Under the pieces are notes generated by a model. The model saw only the letters and a program-made list of their open reading frames with translations. It made no database searches and had not been told where the DNA came from. Positions 1-8,051 of a DNA stretch of 45,688 bases are shown piece after piece. Position 1 is the first letter of the stretch, and each line of letters begins with the position of its first letter. The DNA is from Anaerolineales bacterium (GTDB lineage: Bacteria > Chloroflexota > Anaerolineae > Anaerolineales > Villigracilaceae), in NCBI GenBank assembly GCA_016789365.1, contig JAEURH010000016.1:1-45688 (forward strand), written 5' to 3'. The position numbers and the translations under genes were made by a program.

Positions 1-260
1 TAAGAAGTCGCTACCCAAAAAGGACCAATGCCTTTGGCAGAGCAAGTCATAATATTATAGCCATCTGAAAAAGAAACATGAGACTGAAAACCATCTTGCG
101 TTGTAGATTCATGTCTCCAAACACCATACCCTTTTGTTTGCATGGCTAATTTTCTGCAAGCACCATAGGCAGAAAAGCCTGTGGTCTTCCAAAAACCTAA
201 GATTAATATAGTTAAAACAAGAATTGACAAAATAATGAATATGTTTTTTATCTTCTTCAT
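1..260 (-). CDS. Small membrane-anchored protein, cut by the window edge
   Basis: This frame opens with ATG at 258-260 and runs to the left edge without an internal stop; the last two bases read TA, so it may end exactly there or continue. About 86 residues are visible. The N-terminus is basic (MKKIKN) followed by one hydrophobic stretch of about 18 residues, which suggests a signal anchor or signal peptide; the rest is polar with two Cys residues (in GACRKL and MTCSAK) that could form an extracytoplasmic disulfide. A good ribosome site (AGGAGA) lies 5 nt before the ATG. It follows the alpha-galactosidase gene by 11 nt on the same strand, so it is probably the last or a later gene of that operon. 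I do not recognise a family. Confidence 0.6.
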   Translation of the reverse strand, partial: MKKIKNIFIILSILVLTILILGFWKTTGFSAYGACRKLAMQTKGYGVWRHESTTQDGFQSHVSFSDGYNIMTCSAKGIGPFWVATS

Positions 261-271
261 TATGTCTCCTG

Positions 272-1834
272 CTATAAACTTTTCCGTATCTTTTTTACTC
301 TATTATCATCTAGCCATTTGAAGACATGTAATACCGACGGAAAATCTCCAAGCCAACCTAAGAAATTTCCCCAAAGTTTTGTCAAACCCTTTGGTTCATC
401 AGGCAACGCCACAGCAGATGAAAAATCTACAACACGTTCATCCAATTGATACACATAGCGACTCAATTGTTTTACTTTCGGTTCAGCCAATAAAAACTTT
501 CTGACTTGCTCACGTTCGTCAGGGGTCATCCATTGTGGCAAATCAGATGTCGCTTTGAAGTCACAAATCAATGCTAAATCTTGCAATTGAATTTTATGTT
601 CTTCTTCTAACGTATTTTCTTTGGATACAAAATATTCCACGTCTGGGTCAATATGTACTAAATCTTTTAACCACAAACGATTCACCACAGTTCTAACTGC
701 ATTTTTTGTGCCAGGGGTTGAAGGGTTATATAACAAAACTTCGTTGCGATAATTTTCCCATTCATGCGAAACATCAGGACCAATGCGAATCGCATCGCAT
801 ACACCAATGGCGGGCAATATCGGCGTGCCGCAAGTTAAGAAGAAAGCGTTTTCTCCCATCGCTTCATACATCAACTTCAAACATTCACGATAGGCAACTT
901 CACGCGGCATATCGTGATAGCGTTTTCCTTTCAACGCGCCTGCATATAAAAAGTCTAACTTGAAATAATCAAAGCCCCACGCTCGCACTTGCTTCATTAG
1001 CGCAACCAGCCAGCCCCGTACGTCAGGATGCGTTGTATCCAATGCAAATAAATATTCGCCCCAATTAAATCCTGCTGAAACGAATCGTCCGCGTTCATCT
1101 TTCAAAAACCAATCTTTATGTTCATTAAAAAGTTTTGATGATTCGCTTGCAATCAACGGCGCAAGCCATAATCCCGCGCGTCTGTTTGTTGATTTTATTT
1201 TGTCTGCCAACGCTTTCATGCCCGATGGAAATTTTCCGTTTGTGTACCAGTCACCGATATTTTTTTGCCAGCCATCATCCACTTGCAACACTTCAAACGG
1301 CAAATCGCCTAACGCATCAAACGTCTTGAACAAAATTTCTTCATCAATCATCGTGTATAGGCTATACCACGAACACCACACGCGCGGCACATGATTTTTT
1401 TCTACATGACCAAAACGCTTCTTTAATTGATTTGTGTACTCACTAAAAACTTGATTCTCATCCCCAAGCATAATGAACCATTCGGCTTCTTCCGCTTCAC
1501 TTCTACCTTCAAGTTGATTCTGCACCTGATACACATGCGTATCTAGCGATAATGCTCCCAGCAAAAGAATTTTCCCATCCGCAAATTCCACTGCGCCTAA
1601 CCACGAGCCATGCGGATTTGTTTCATAAGCATATTCCACATCAATTTGCAATGGATGAAAAATAGCAGGCTTTTGAATCGGCAAAGGTTTTATATCCGTC
1701 CACGCCGCCAACGACCATGACTGCCATCCGTGACGATAATATTTAATCGGCTGTGATAGCAATTCAACTTGTATATTTTTTGCTTTGATGATTTTGTAAT
1801 TGGTTTGTATTTCTGAAAGTGAAATTGAAATCAT
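272..1834 (-). CDS. Alpha-galactosidase-like glycoside hydrolase, GH36 family
   Basis: A 520-residue protein of the GH36 (melibiase) type, which hydrolyses terminal alpha-galactosidic bonds. The TIM-barrel is recognisable from WCSWYSLY (about 153-160), QVDDGWQ (184-190), the sugar-acid loop DWYTNGKFPSGM (195-206), FKLDF (291-295) with Asp294 as the likely nucleophile, and IGPDVSHEW (351-359) with Asp354 as the likely acid/base. The N-terminal beta domain is shorter than in classical 700-residue GH36 enzymes, so the exact substrate is uncertain. No signal peptide is seen, so it should be cytoplasmic. The start overlaps the stop of the upstream membrane-protein gene by 4 nt (ATGA), indicating translational coupling in an operon with a GT2 glycosyltransferase and a flippase-like protein. 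Confidence 0.85.
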   Translation of the reverse strand: MISISLSEIQTNYKIIKAKNIQVELLSQPIKYYRHGWQSWSLAAWTDIKPLPIQKPAIFHPLQIDVEYAYETNPHGSWLGAVEFADGKILLLGALSLDTHVYQVQNQLEGRSEAEEAEWFIMLGDENQVFSEYTNQLKKRFGHVEKNHVPRVWCSWYSLYTMIDEEILFKTFDALGDLPFEVLQVDDGWQKNIGDWYTNGKFPSGMKALADKIKSTNRRAGLWLAPLIASESSKLFNEHKDWFLKDERGRFVSAGFNWGEYLFALDTTHPDVRGWLVALMKQVRAWGFDYFKLDFLYAGALKGKRYHDMPREVAYRECLKLMYEAMGENAFFLTCGTPILPAIGVCDAIRIGPDVSHEWENYRNEVLLYNPSTPGTKNAVRTVVNRLWLKDLVHIDPDVEYFVSKENTLEEEHKIQLQDLALICDFKATSDLPQWMTPDEREQVRKFLLAEPKVKQLSRYVYQLDERVVDFSSAVALPDEPKGLTKLWGNFLGWLGDFPSVLHVFKWLDDNRVKKIRKSL

Positions 1835-2805
1835 GTTTCTTTTTCCAAAAGTGGAATTAGTAATTGTGAACTCACAAAAGCAAAGCCATTTGCCACTAAC
1901 ACCGAAATCAACAAAGTAAAATGGGTGCCAACAGCAATGGCTAATGCGGTTTCATAAGGATAATTGAAAGCAGTTAATACAGTTGCCCATCCAATTTCAT
2001 GTGTGCCGAGGTTGGCAAACCCCTGCACAGGAATTAAGGTGAGTGCAATCATTACAACAGAAATTAAGGCAATGTGATAAAGCGAAATAGATAGCCCCAT
2101 GCTTTGTGTAGCGAAATAATGATTTAAGTATAAACATAACCAAATCCCTGCTGTTAAAAACAATGTTTTTGCATGAACTTTATTTGCTTGTATCTCTTGT
2201 AGTCCTGTAATAAATTTATTCCAGGCAATACGGATACGTGTGAAAATGTTTTGTTGTTGAGATTCGCCAATATGAACCACAGGCTTTGAAAAGCGTAAGA
2301 GAATGAAAATAACAATGCCTGCTAATAATGTAACGAAGCAAAATAAAACTGCTGAATAAAATACCCATGCAGGCATATCGTTTTTTGAGAATGGTAATAA
2401 AACCGCTAAGATAAATGCCACAACAACCATGTCATAAAAACGGGCGGCTAGCAAAGTGGCAGTACCTTCTGTAAGCGATACATTCAGCCTTTTTTTGGCT
2501 ATGAAGATATACGTCAAGTCACCTGTTTGGGCAGGTAAGAGATATAGCAGAATATTGTGCAAAGCAGATACGGGAATAAATTTGTACCATTGCACCTGAC
2601 GGGAATACATCAGGCTAGTAAAACGCTGGGCGCGCAAGAGAACACTTATCAAATAAGAAAGAAGCGCGAGTGTAAACCATCCCCATTGAATATTTCTAAA
2701 TGCTGTCCTTAGAATTCCCCAATCAAGATTTTGGAAAAGATAAATCAGCAAAACGATTGTTATTACCCCGCTGATGATGTATAGAAGGGTGCTTTGCTTG
2801 TTCAT
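1831..2805 (-). CDS. Lysylphosphatidylglycerol synthase TM-region / UPF0104 family membrane protein
   Basis: A 324-residue polytopic protein with about eight hydrophobic segments. The pattern of the family is visible: an N-terminal TM, WGWFTLALLSYLISVLLRAQR (about 41-61), then a loop with PAQTGDLTYIFI (about 95-106) and a conserved-looking GFANLGTHEIGW (about 262-273) near the end. The family includes the MprF flippase domain and AglD-type proteins that act on lipid-linked sugars. It lies between a GT2 glycosyltransferase upstream and an alpha-galactosidase downstream, with 4-nt ATGA overlaps on both sides, so a role in moving or assembling a glycolipid or lipid-linked sugar is plausible but inferred from context. 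No soluble synthase domain is present. Confidence 0.78.
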   Translation of the reverse strand: MNKQSTLLYIISGVITIVLLIYLFQNLDWGILRTAFRNIQWGWFTLALLSYLISVLLRAQRFTSLMYSRQVQWYKFIPVSALHNILLYLLPAQTGDLTYIFIAKKRLNVSLTEGTATLLAARFYDMVVVAFILAVLLPFSKNDMPAWVFYSAVLFCFVTLLAGIVIFILLRFSKPVVHIGESQQQNIFTRIRIAWNKFITGLQEIQANKVHAKTLFLTAGIWLCLYLNHYFATQSMGLSISLYHIALISVVMIALTLIPVQGFANLGTHEIGWATVLTAFNYPYETALAIAVGTHFTLLISVLVANGFAFVSSQLLIPLLEKET

Positions 2806-3722
2806 GGATTGCCATTGAATGAATTATTTGATTCGCTTCGGTCGAAGCGTAATTGGGCAATTTGTTCCGAGACCAAGCCCACTAAAAATGTTAGCACAGA
2901 GGTTGAAATTAATAACGCTGAAGTTTGCCCATAAGGTGCTTGAATAACAAAAATGCGGAACAACCCATACCCAACACCTAACAAAAAGATAATCAGGCTA
3001 AGCGGAGCAAATATTTTTAACGGAGCATAAAAGACTGCGATTTTAAGAATAATCATTAAAAATCTTAAGCCATCTTGCAGTGGTTTAATTTTACTTTTTG
3101 AAGTTCCGCTTCTTTTTGAAAATTGTATGGATTCATAACCCAAACTATACCCCGCTCGCACAACTGATAATGTAATAGTAGAAGGATATGAAAATTTATT
3201 GGGAAGCAAATATACAAACTGCCTTGCTACATTTGCTTTAACCGCACGAAAGCCAGAAGTAAGGTCTTCAATTTTTCTTCCCGAAATATAGGTGGCAAGT
3301 GTATTAAAAACTAAATTGGCAACGTCTCGATGCGCGGCAGTATCTGATTGGCGATTGCGTGAACCAACTACCATATCATACACGCCAATTTTTTCTACAA
3401 GTTTTGTAATATCTTCTGGGTTATGTTGCCCATCCCCATCTATCGTGACGAGAATCGAACCATGCGCGTTCCGAATGCCTGTTTTTACCGCCGCGCCGTT
3501 CCCAATGTTATATGGATGTTGAATTACAATCGCGCCTGCTTGGTTTGCATGTTTTGCTGTATTGTCTGTTGAGCCATCATCAATCACAATGATTTCGTGA
3601 TGGTTATCTATTTTTTTTACCACTGCCTTAATTTGTGCTACAACCTTTGCAATACCATCCGCCTCATTAAAGGCTGGGATAATGACTGAAATTTTTGGCA
3701 GTTTTTTCTTTTCTTTTGGCAT
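2802..3722 (-). CDS. GT2 family glycosyltransferase with C-terminal membrane anchor
   Basis: A 306-residue glycosyltransferase of the dolichyl-phosphate-mannose/undecaprenyl-phosphate sugar synthase type. The GT-A fold is clear: ISVIIPAFNE (11-20), VIDDGSTDNT (46-55) with Asp48/Asp49, and TIDGDGQHNPED (93-104) with Asp95/Asp97 for nucleotide-sugar and metal binding. Residues about 220-290 hold two hydrophobic segments, so the enzyme is membrane anchored and likely charges a polyprenyl phosphate. It is the first gene of a three- or four-gene minus-strand operon and is divergent from a GT-C-like membrane protein that could use the lipid-linked sugar it makes. Donor sugar cannot be told from the sequence. 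Confidence 0.85.
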   Translation of the reverse strand: MPKEKKKLPKISVIIPAFNEADGIAKVVAQIKAVVKKIDNHHEIIVIDDGSTDNTAKHANQAGAIVIQHPYNIGNGAAVKTGIRNAHGSILVTIDGDGQHNPEDITKLVEKIGVYDMVVGSRNRQSDTAAHRDVANLVFNTLATYISGRKIEDLTSGFRAVKANVARQFVYLLPNKFSYPSTITLSVVRAGYSLGYESIQFSKRSGTSKSKIKPLQDGLRFLMIILKIAVFYAPLKIFAPLSLIIFLLGVGYGLFRIFVIQAPYGQTSALLISTSVLTFLVGLVSEQIAQLRFDRSESNNSFNGNP

Positions 3723-3802
3723 AAATACTCCACTTAAAATGGCGCGAAGATAATACTCGAAACAAGTATAATTGACTAGGTGTTTTTATTTTTAGGAATG
3801 AT
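3723..3802. promoter_or_regulatory. Divergent promoter region between two glycosylation genes
   Basis: This 80-bp AT-rich gap separates the minus-strand GT2 operon from the plus-strand membrane-protein gene. It contains a perfect TATAAT on the plus strand at 3767-3772, placed to drive the plus-strand gene, but I see no good -35 at 17 bp. Minus-strand elements are less clear. Confidence 0.4.
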
Positions 3803-5767
3803 ATGTTGAAAAATAACAAAATTTTACTCTTTGCTATAACGTTGTTTTGGGTTTTCTTAAATTTTTTCTCGTGGCAGGCATGGTTTGCAAAATTTGAAGC
3901 GTTTCGCTTTTTGTTTGCCATGCTTATTTACTTAACCCCAGGCATTCTTACATTTTTACTTTTGTCAGAAGATAAAACCATTTCGCTTCGTTTGCTGGTG
4001 GGTGGGTTTGCCATCAGTTTGTTTGCAACTGGGGTATTTGGCGTTATAGCGCGTGTCTTTCAATTAAATTTTACATTTATTATGTGGGCGTTCGCACTAT
4101 GGGGCATTATTATTTTTTACCTTTATTTTAACAAACCTATTCAAATTCATTTTGATTTTGATAAACCAACTTGGTGGGAAGCCGTTTTGCTTTTTTTGAC
4201 ATTTTCGGCTGTGATGTATTTCGCTTCACTTGTGCGTCAGCCTGTGATTCACGATGATGCATTTACCTACAACGCATTATTGTTTTACTACCAAAATGCC
4301 CCGCAACTTAATTTTGATATGCCTGATGCTTTAAGTAATTTAGAGACGCCTCGTTTTTGGCTGGCATTCTGGCCCCTTGCCGAAGCCATGATTTCTGAAT
4401 TGAGTGCGATAGACGGCTTATTAATCGCAGGTTATTATTTGCCACCATTATTAGCCGTTTTCTCATTTACTGGTGTGTATGTTTTAGCGCGCACTTTAGG
4501 GCTTTCACGCATATTGGCATGTATTGCCATCATTGCACAAGGATTTGGGTTAATGCGGTTAACACTCACCAGCCAATCGGGCAGGCTGTTTTTTTCACGC
4601 ATGACGGAAGATAAAGTGGTTGCCGCTTTTGTGGTTTCATTAATTTTGCTTACACTGGTGGTTGAATATTTATCAAACCCCAATAACCGAAAACTTGTTT
4701 TAATGTGGCTTGTTGCTTGGGCAATGGCGTTTACCCACCCTGTGCAGTTTGGCATGATTTGTATGATTATCGGCTTGTATGGTTTGCCTGCTATATTCAA
4801 AACCGAAACCCGTAGTAAATACATTATTATGATTGTGTTATTAGCGGTAATTACAGTTGTTCCATATTTCTCTCGTTTTGTAGAAGGGGAGAATGCACAA
4901 ACCTTAAGTTTCTCTTTGGAAGATATTGAAGAAAATGATGAATACTTCCGTTTGCGAAGTAACCGCATTGTTATTATTGAAGGCACGCAGTTTTATGGGC
5001 TTGACCCGTATTTAGTGTCTGCTTTGCCGTATCGGATAGGCGCATTAGCCACAGTGGTCAGTTTGTTTTTCTTTTGGCGTAATCAAGTGGCTAGGTATAT
5101 TCTCGCGGCTTTTTTGGTACTAGGCATGGCATACCTTCCATACACAGGCTGGATGGTTGGCATGTTTACCACGCCGTATCAACTCTGGCGGTTGACTTGG
5201 CTTATGCCATTAGGTATTGCTTTTGCGTTTCTGGTTTGGGTTGGTATTGATTTTATCTATAAGATAAAGTGGTTTGACTTGAAAAAAAATTGGTTAAACC
5301 CATTGATATATGTTTCTATAATTAGTTTTTTGTTTGCTTCTATTTTTTACGTTCGTGCATGGACGACAGAAAATTTATTTACAGGCAATATTAATGTGCA
5401 TGATTTTTACACGAACTATGTTAATACTGCGCGGATGATGAATGAATTGGAAGTGGAAAATGGCGCGGTGATTATCGGTGCGCCAGATGTGGCAACGCAT
5501 GGTATTATTCCAAGCCTGACGCTGAAATATGTTCCGCTGGTTTTTCGTGTTGAATCGGGTGGGAATAATACGCAAGTTTGGAATTCGCTCATTGGAGATG
5601 ATATTGCCCCCGATGTGCGTTTAGAACGGTTGAAAGAAAATAATGTTCAATATTTATTGGTGAAAGGTGATTTAGAATGGCTTCAAGTTTTTCTAAATGA
5701 ATATCCAAATAACATTAAGTTCCTCTTTAAAGATCAAAGGCTTTCATTATATAAATTGACGTATTAG
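3803..5767 (+). CDS. Large polytopic membrane protein, GT-C glycosyltransferase-like
   Basis: A 654-residue protein with about twelve hydrophobic segments and a soluble C-terminal part (about 560-654). In the first large outer loop it carries QPVIHDDAFTYNALL (146-160), with His150-Asp151-Asp152; acidic pairs in this loop are typical of GT-C enzymes that take sugars from polyprenyl-phosphate donors. It is divergent from a GT2 enzyme of the type that makes such donors. A ribosome site (AGGA) lies 6 nt before the ATG. It ends in a hairpin terminator. Assignment as a glycosyltransferase is inference from topology and context; I cannot name a family with certainty, and an uncharacterised membrane-protein domain is the alternative. 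Confidence 0.65.
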   Translation: MLKNNKILLFAITLFWVFLNFFSWQAWFAKFEAFRFLFAMLIYLTPGILTFLLLSEDKTISLRLLVGGFAISLFATGVFGVIARVFQLNFTFIMWAFALWGIIIFYLYFNKPIQIHFDFDKPTWWEAVLLFLTFSAVMYFASLVRQPVIHDDAFTYNALLFYYQNAPQLNFDMPDALSNLETPRFWLAFWPLAEAMISELSAIDGLLIAGYYLPPLLAVFSFTGVYVLARTLGLSRILACIAIIAQGFGLMRLTLTSQSGRLFFSRMTEDKVVAAFVVSLILLTLVVEYLSNPNNRKLVLMWLVAWAMAFTHPVQFGMICMIIGLYGLPAIFKTETRSKYIIMIVLLAVITVVPYFSRFVEGENAQTLSFSLEDIEENDEYFRLRSNRIVIIEGTQFYGLDPYLVSALPYRIGALATVVSLFFFWRNQVARYILAAFLVLGMAYLPYTGWMVGMFTTPYQLWRLTWLMPLGIAFAFLVWVGIDFIYKIKWFDLKKNWLNPLIYVSIISFLFASIFYVRAWTTENLFTGNINVHDFYTNYVNTARMMNELEVENGAVIIGAPDVATHGIIPSLTLKYVPLVFRVESGGNNTQVWNSLIGDDIAPDVRLERLKENNVQYLLVKGDLEWLQVFLNEYPNNIKFLFKDQRLSLYKLTY

Positions 5768-5791
5768 TAAAAATTTTTTGTCTTTATATTC

Positions 5792-5829
5792 AACCGCCTC
5801 ACATTCATTATGGTGTGGGGCGGTTTGTT
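5792..5829 (+). terminator. Hairpin terminator after the GT-C-like gene
   Basis: A 12-bp stem (5792-5803 with 5814-5825, one G-U pair) closes a 10-nt loop. The downstream T-tract is short and interrupted (TTTGTTG), so it may be a weak intrinsic terminator. It lies 24 nt after the stop codon and before the Lrp-type regulator promoter. Confidence 0.65.
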
Positions 5830-5912
5830 GTGTAATGCATCGTCAGCCAAAGAAAAAGTTGAAGATGCAGAATCAATTTTCCCCGTGGGCGAGAGGCGCG
5901 TTTATCTATGCC

Positions 5913-5941
5913 TTGACGGTAAATCCGCTATCAGGTATATT
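5913..5941 (+). promoter_or_regulatory. Sigma-70-type promoter of the Lrp/AsnC gene
   Basis: TTGACG at 5913-5918, a 17-bp spacer, and TATATT at 5936-5941. The predicted start of transcription is near 5948, giving a leader of about 27 nt before the chosen ATG at 5975. This spacing supports the later start codon, because the longer reading frame begins upstream of the promoter. Confidence 0.6.
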
Positions 5942-5974
5942 GTCCGTCACTTTCGGAAGGCTGAGATATATCCT

Positions 5975-6469
5975 ATGTATGAATTCGACAAAACAGATAT
6001 AAAAATCGTCAATTTGTTGTTGGAAGATGGCAGAATGTCTGCTTCGGAGATGTCTCGCAGGATGGGCGATATTTCGGAGCGGGCGATTCGTTATCGTGTT
6101 GACCGAATGATTGAGGAGGGCGTGATTCAAATTAGCGCGGTGGTGAGCCCTGAAGCGTTGGGTTTGAATATTAAGGCGGATGTGTGGCTGGAAGTGGAAG
6201 CCGATAAGGTTTTGGAAGTTGCGAAAAAGATGGCGGCGTTTGAAAATGTGACGTATGTGGCTTGTAGTATTGGTCAGAATGACATCAGTATTCAGGTGGT
6301 GGCGAAAGATACGTCGGAAGTTTATTATTTTGTGACGGAGGTGATTCGCAAAGTGCCAGGCGTGAGAAAAACAACCACTTCAATTGTGCCAATTATTTTG
6401 AAAGATGTGTATCAATGGCGTGTGCCAGAACGAATTGCAAATGAGTTTTCGGAAAAGGAAATTATATAA
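5975..6469 (+). CDS. Lrp/AsnC-family transcriptional regulator
   Basis: A 164-residue regulator. The N-terminal winged helix-turn-helix starts DKTDIKIVNLLLEDGRMSA (residues about 5-23) and includes SERAIRYRVDRMIEEGVI (about 33-50); the C-terminal half has the RAM/AsnC_trans_reg pattern with VACSIGQNDISIQVVAKD (about 91-108), which in this family binds an amino acid or related effector and mediates octamer formation. The reading frame is open upstream to 5810, but that extension contains the terminator and promoter, so I start at 5975; GGAAGG lies 14 nt before it. It is followed by three class III aminotransferases and a semialdehyde dehydrogenase, so it probably senses an amino acid or amine and controls them. 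Confidence 0.85.
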   Translation: MYEFDKTDIKIVNLLLEDGRMSASEMSRRMGDISERAIRYRVDRMIEEGVIQISAVVSPEALGLNIKADVWLEVEADKVLEVAKKMAAFENVTYVACSIGQNDISIQVVAKDTSEVYYFVTEVIRKVPGVRKTTTSIVPIILKDVYQWRVPERIANEFSEKEII

Positions 6470-6478
6470 ATAAATAAT

Positions 6479-6575
6479 GTCGTTGCGAGGAGTGCTTTAG
6501 CACGACGAAGCAATCTCCTACTTTGATGATGAGATTGCTTCGCCACATAGAGCAAGAGCGTGGCTCGCAATGACA
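6479..6575. repeat. Dispersed palindromic repeat, family A (full copy)
   Basis: A 97-bp palindrome. The ends GTCGTTGCGAG and CTCGCAATGAC pair with one wobble, and the inner arms GAAGCAATCTC and GAGATTGCTTC pair perfectly. A shorter copy of the same family lies at 34004-34046 in front of ileS. The element ends 18 nt before the ATG of the next gene. No transposase or obvious target duplication was seen. Confidence 0.85.
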
Positions 6576-6593
6576 TAATAAACAGGAGAATTT

Positions 6594-7892
6594 ATGTTTG
6601 GTTCAAAGACGCAAGCATTACAAACTCGTGCTCAAAAAGTTTTGCCGTTGGGGGTGAATTCTAATTTTCGTTTTTGGGGTGATGAAATTACGCCGTATGT
6701 TCAAAAAGCCAAAGGTTCGTATCTTTGGGATGTAGATGGAAAAAAATATATTGACTATCGTATGGCGTTTGGACCAATTATTTTGGGACATGCTTATGAT
6801 GAAGTAGATGCAAAGGTCATTGAAGAGATTCAAAAAGGGATTTTATTTGCAATGACAGGTGAACTTGAAATTGATGTGGCTGAGATGATTATTGAAATGT
6901 CACCTGCCATTGAAATGGTTCGCATGGCTTGTTCGGGAACAGAAGCCACCATGCACGCTATTCGCACTGCCCGCGCTTATACCGGGCGCGATTTGATTTT
7001 GAAGTTTGAGGGCAATTATCATGGTTTTCACGACCATACCTTATGGTCAACATACGCGCCTGTAGAAGCATACGGAAATAGTCGTAGCCCAATCCCTGTG
7101 CCTGCTTCGTCGGGTATTCCAAAATCTATGCGCGAGTTTATTATCACGCTTCCTTTCAATGATGCCGAAGGTTTTGAACGTGTGATGAAATCTTATGGTG
7201 AACAAATTGCGGCTGTGATTACAGAGCCGTGTCAGGGAAATTGTGCGGCGATTAATCCGCAAGATGGGTTTTTAGAATTGATTCGCAAAAAGACTAAGGA
7301 ATATGACTGTGTCTTTATTTTGGATGAAGTGAAAACTGGATTCAGAATCGCAAACGGTGGCGCACAAGAATATTATCGCCTCAACCCTGACCTTGTGACA
7401 TACGCCAAAGCCCTTGGCAATGGGTATCCAGTTGCGGCATTTGGCGGTAAAAAAGAAATTATGGAGATTATCGGTCACGGCGTGGCGCAAGGCGGGACTT
7501 ATACAAATAACAAACCTGGTATTGCAGGTGCTTACGCTACATTGACTTTGTTAAAAACAAAACCGATTCTCAAAACAATTGCAGAACGTGGTCAAAGACT
7601 AATGGATGGTTTGAAAGAAATCTTTGAAGAAAATGATATTCCTGTTGTTATGACAGGGTATCCCGCCATGTTTTCCTTCTCATTGAATATTGATGAAGTC
7701 AAAAGTCAACGCGATTGGGCGAAGAGTGATCAAAACCTTTATCTTGAATTAACAGAGAAAGCCATTACTAAAGGTGTCATGCCAGACCATGACGCCCGCG
7801 AGCCGTGGTTTATGTGCTACTCCCATTCTGATGCAGATATTGATGAGACGTTGAATGTGTATGCTGAGATTGTTAAAGAGGTAAAAAAGTAA
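6594..7892 (+). CDS. Class III aminotransferase, glutamate-1-semialdehyde aminomutase-like
   Basis: A 432-residue PLP enzyme of the HemL-like branch. It shows FGPIILGHAYDEV (59-71), MACSGTEATMHA (111-122), FILDEVKTGFR (241-251) with Asp244 holding the PLP ring nitrogen, and YAKALGNGYPVAAFGG (270-285) with Lys272 as the Schiff-base lysine. The start has a strong ribosome site (AGGAG). Although HemL makes 5-aminolevulinate, no other tetrapyrrole gene is nearby; position behind an Lrp regulator and before two more aminotransferases and a semialdehyde dehydrogenase suggests a catabolic transaminase acting on an omega- or beta-amino compound. The reaction cannot be settled from sequence alone. Confidence 0.8.
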   Translation: MFGSKTQALQTRAQKVLPLGVNSNFRFWGDEITPYVQKAKGSYLWDVDGKKYIDYRMAFGPIILGHAYDEVDAKVIEEIQKGILFAMTGELEIDVAEMIIEMSPAIEMVRMACSGTEATMHAIRTARAYTGRDLILKFEGNYHGFHDHTLWSTYAPVEAYGNSRSPIPVPASSGIPKSMREFIITLPFNDAEGFERVMKSYGEQIAAVITEPCQGNCAAINPQDGFLELIRKKTKEYDCVFILDEVKTGFRIANGGAQEYYRLNPDLVTYAKALGNGYPVAAFGGKKEIMEIIGHGVAQGGTYTNNKPGIAGAYATLTLLKTKPILKTIAERGQRLMDGLKEIFEENDIPVVMTGYPAMFSFSLNIDEVKSQRDWAKSDQNLYLELTEKAITKGVMPDHDAREPWFMCYSHSDADIDETLNVYAEIVKEVKK

Positions 7893-7914
7893 ACAGGTAT
7901 ACAAGTAAACCCGC

Positions 7915-8039
7915 TGGTCGAGTAGTTCCGAGCAAAGCAAGGAACGTATCGAGACCAGATGTACATTGTAAATAAAATTTTTCTTCAAAACTTGTGGTCT
8001 CGGTATGTCGCAAAGAACAAGAGCGCGACTACTCGACCA
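7915..8039. repeat. Dispersed palindromic repeat, family B (copy 1)
   Basis: A 125-bp element whose ends TGGTCGAGTAG (7915-7925) and CTACTCGACCA (8029-8039) are a perfect 11-bp inverted repeat. An inner pair ATCGAGACCA and TGGTCTCGGTAT forms a second stem. A related 120-bp copy lies at 11801-11920 and a half-copy inside the glmS ribozyme at 19478-19512. The element ends 12 nt before the ATG of the next aminotransferase. Confidence 0.85.
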
Positions 8040-8051
8040 CCGAGGATACCT

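Noticed and set aside
5810-5974. Longer start for the Lrp/AsnC regulator
   Set aside because: The extension begins inside a terminator hairpin and spans a promoter with a 17-bp spacer; the family domain starts right after Met at 5975.
6479-6575. Insertion sequence remnant
   Set aside because: There is no transposase fragment or clear target duplication; a REP/MITE-like palindrome is all that can be supported.
6594-7892. Naming the first aminotransferase hemL
   Set aside because: The sequence resembles the HemL branch, but the context is catabolic and no other tetrapyrrole gene is near, so no symbol was given.
7959-8051. N-terminal extension of the second aminotransferase
   Set aside because: The 31 extra codons are translated repeat family B; ATG 8052 has its own ribosome site and matches the family start.
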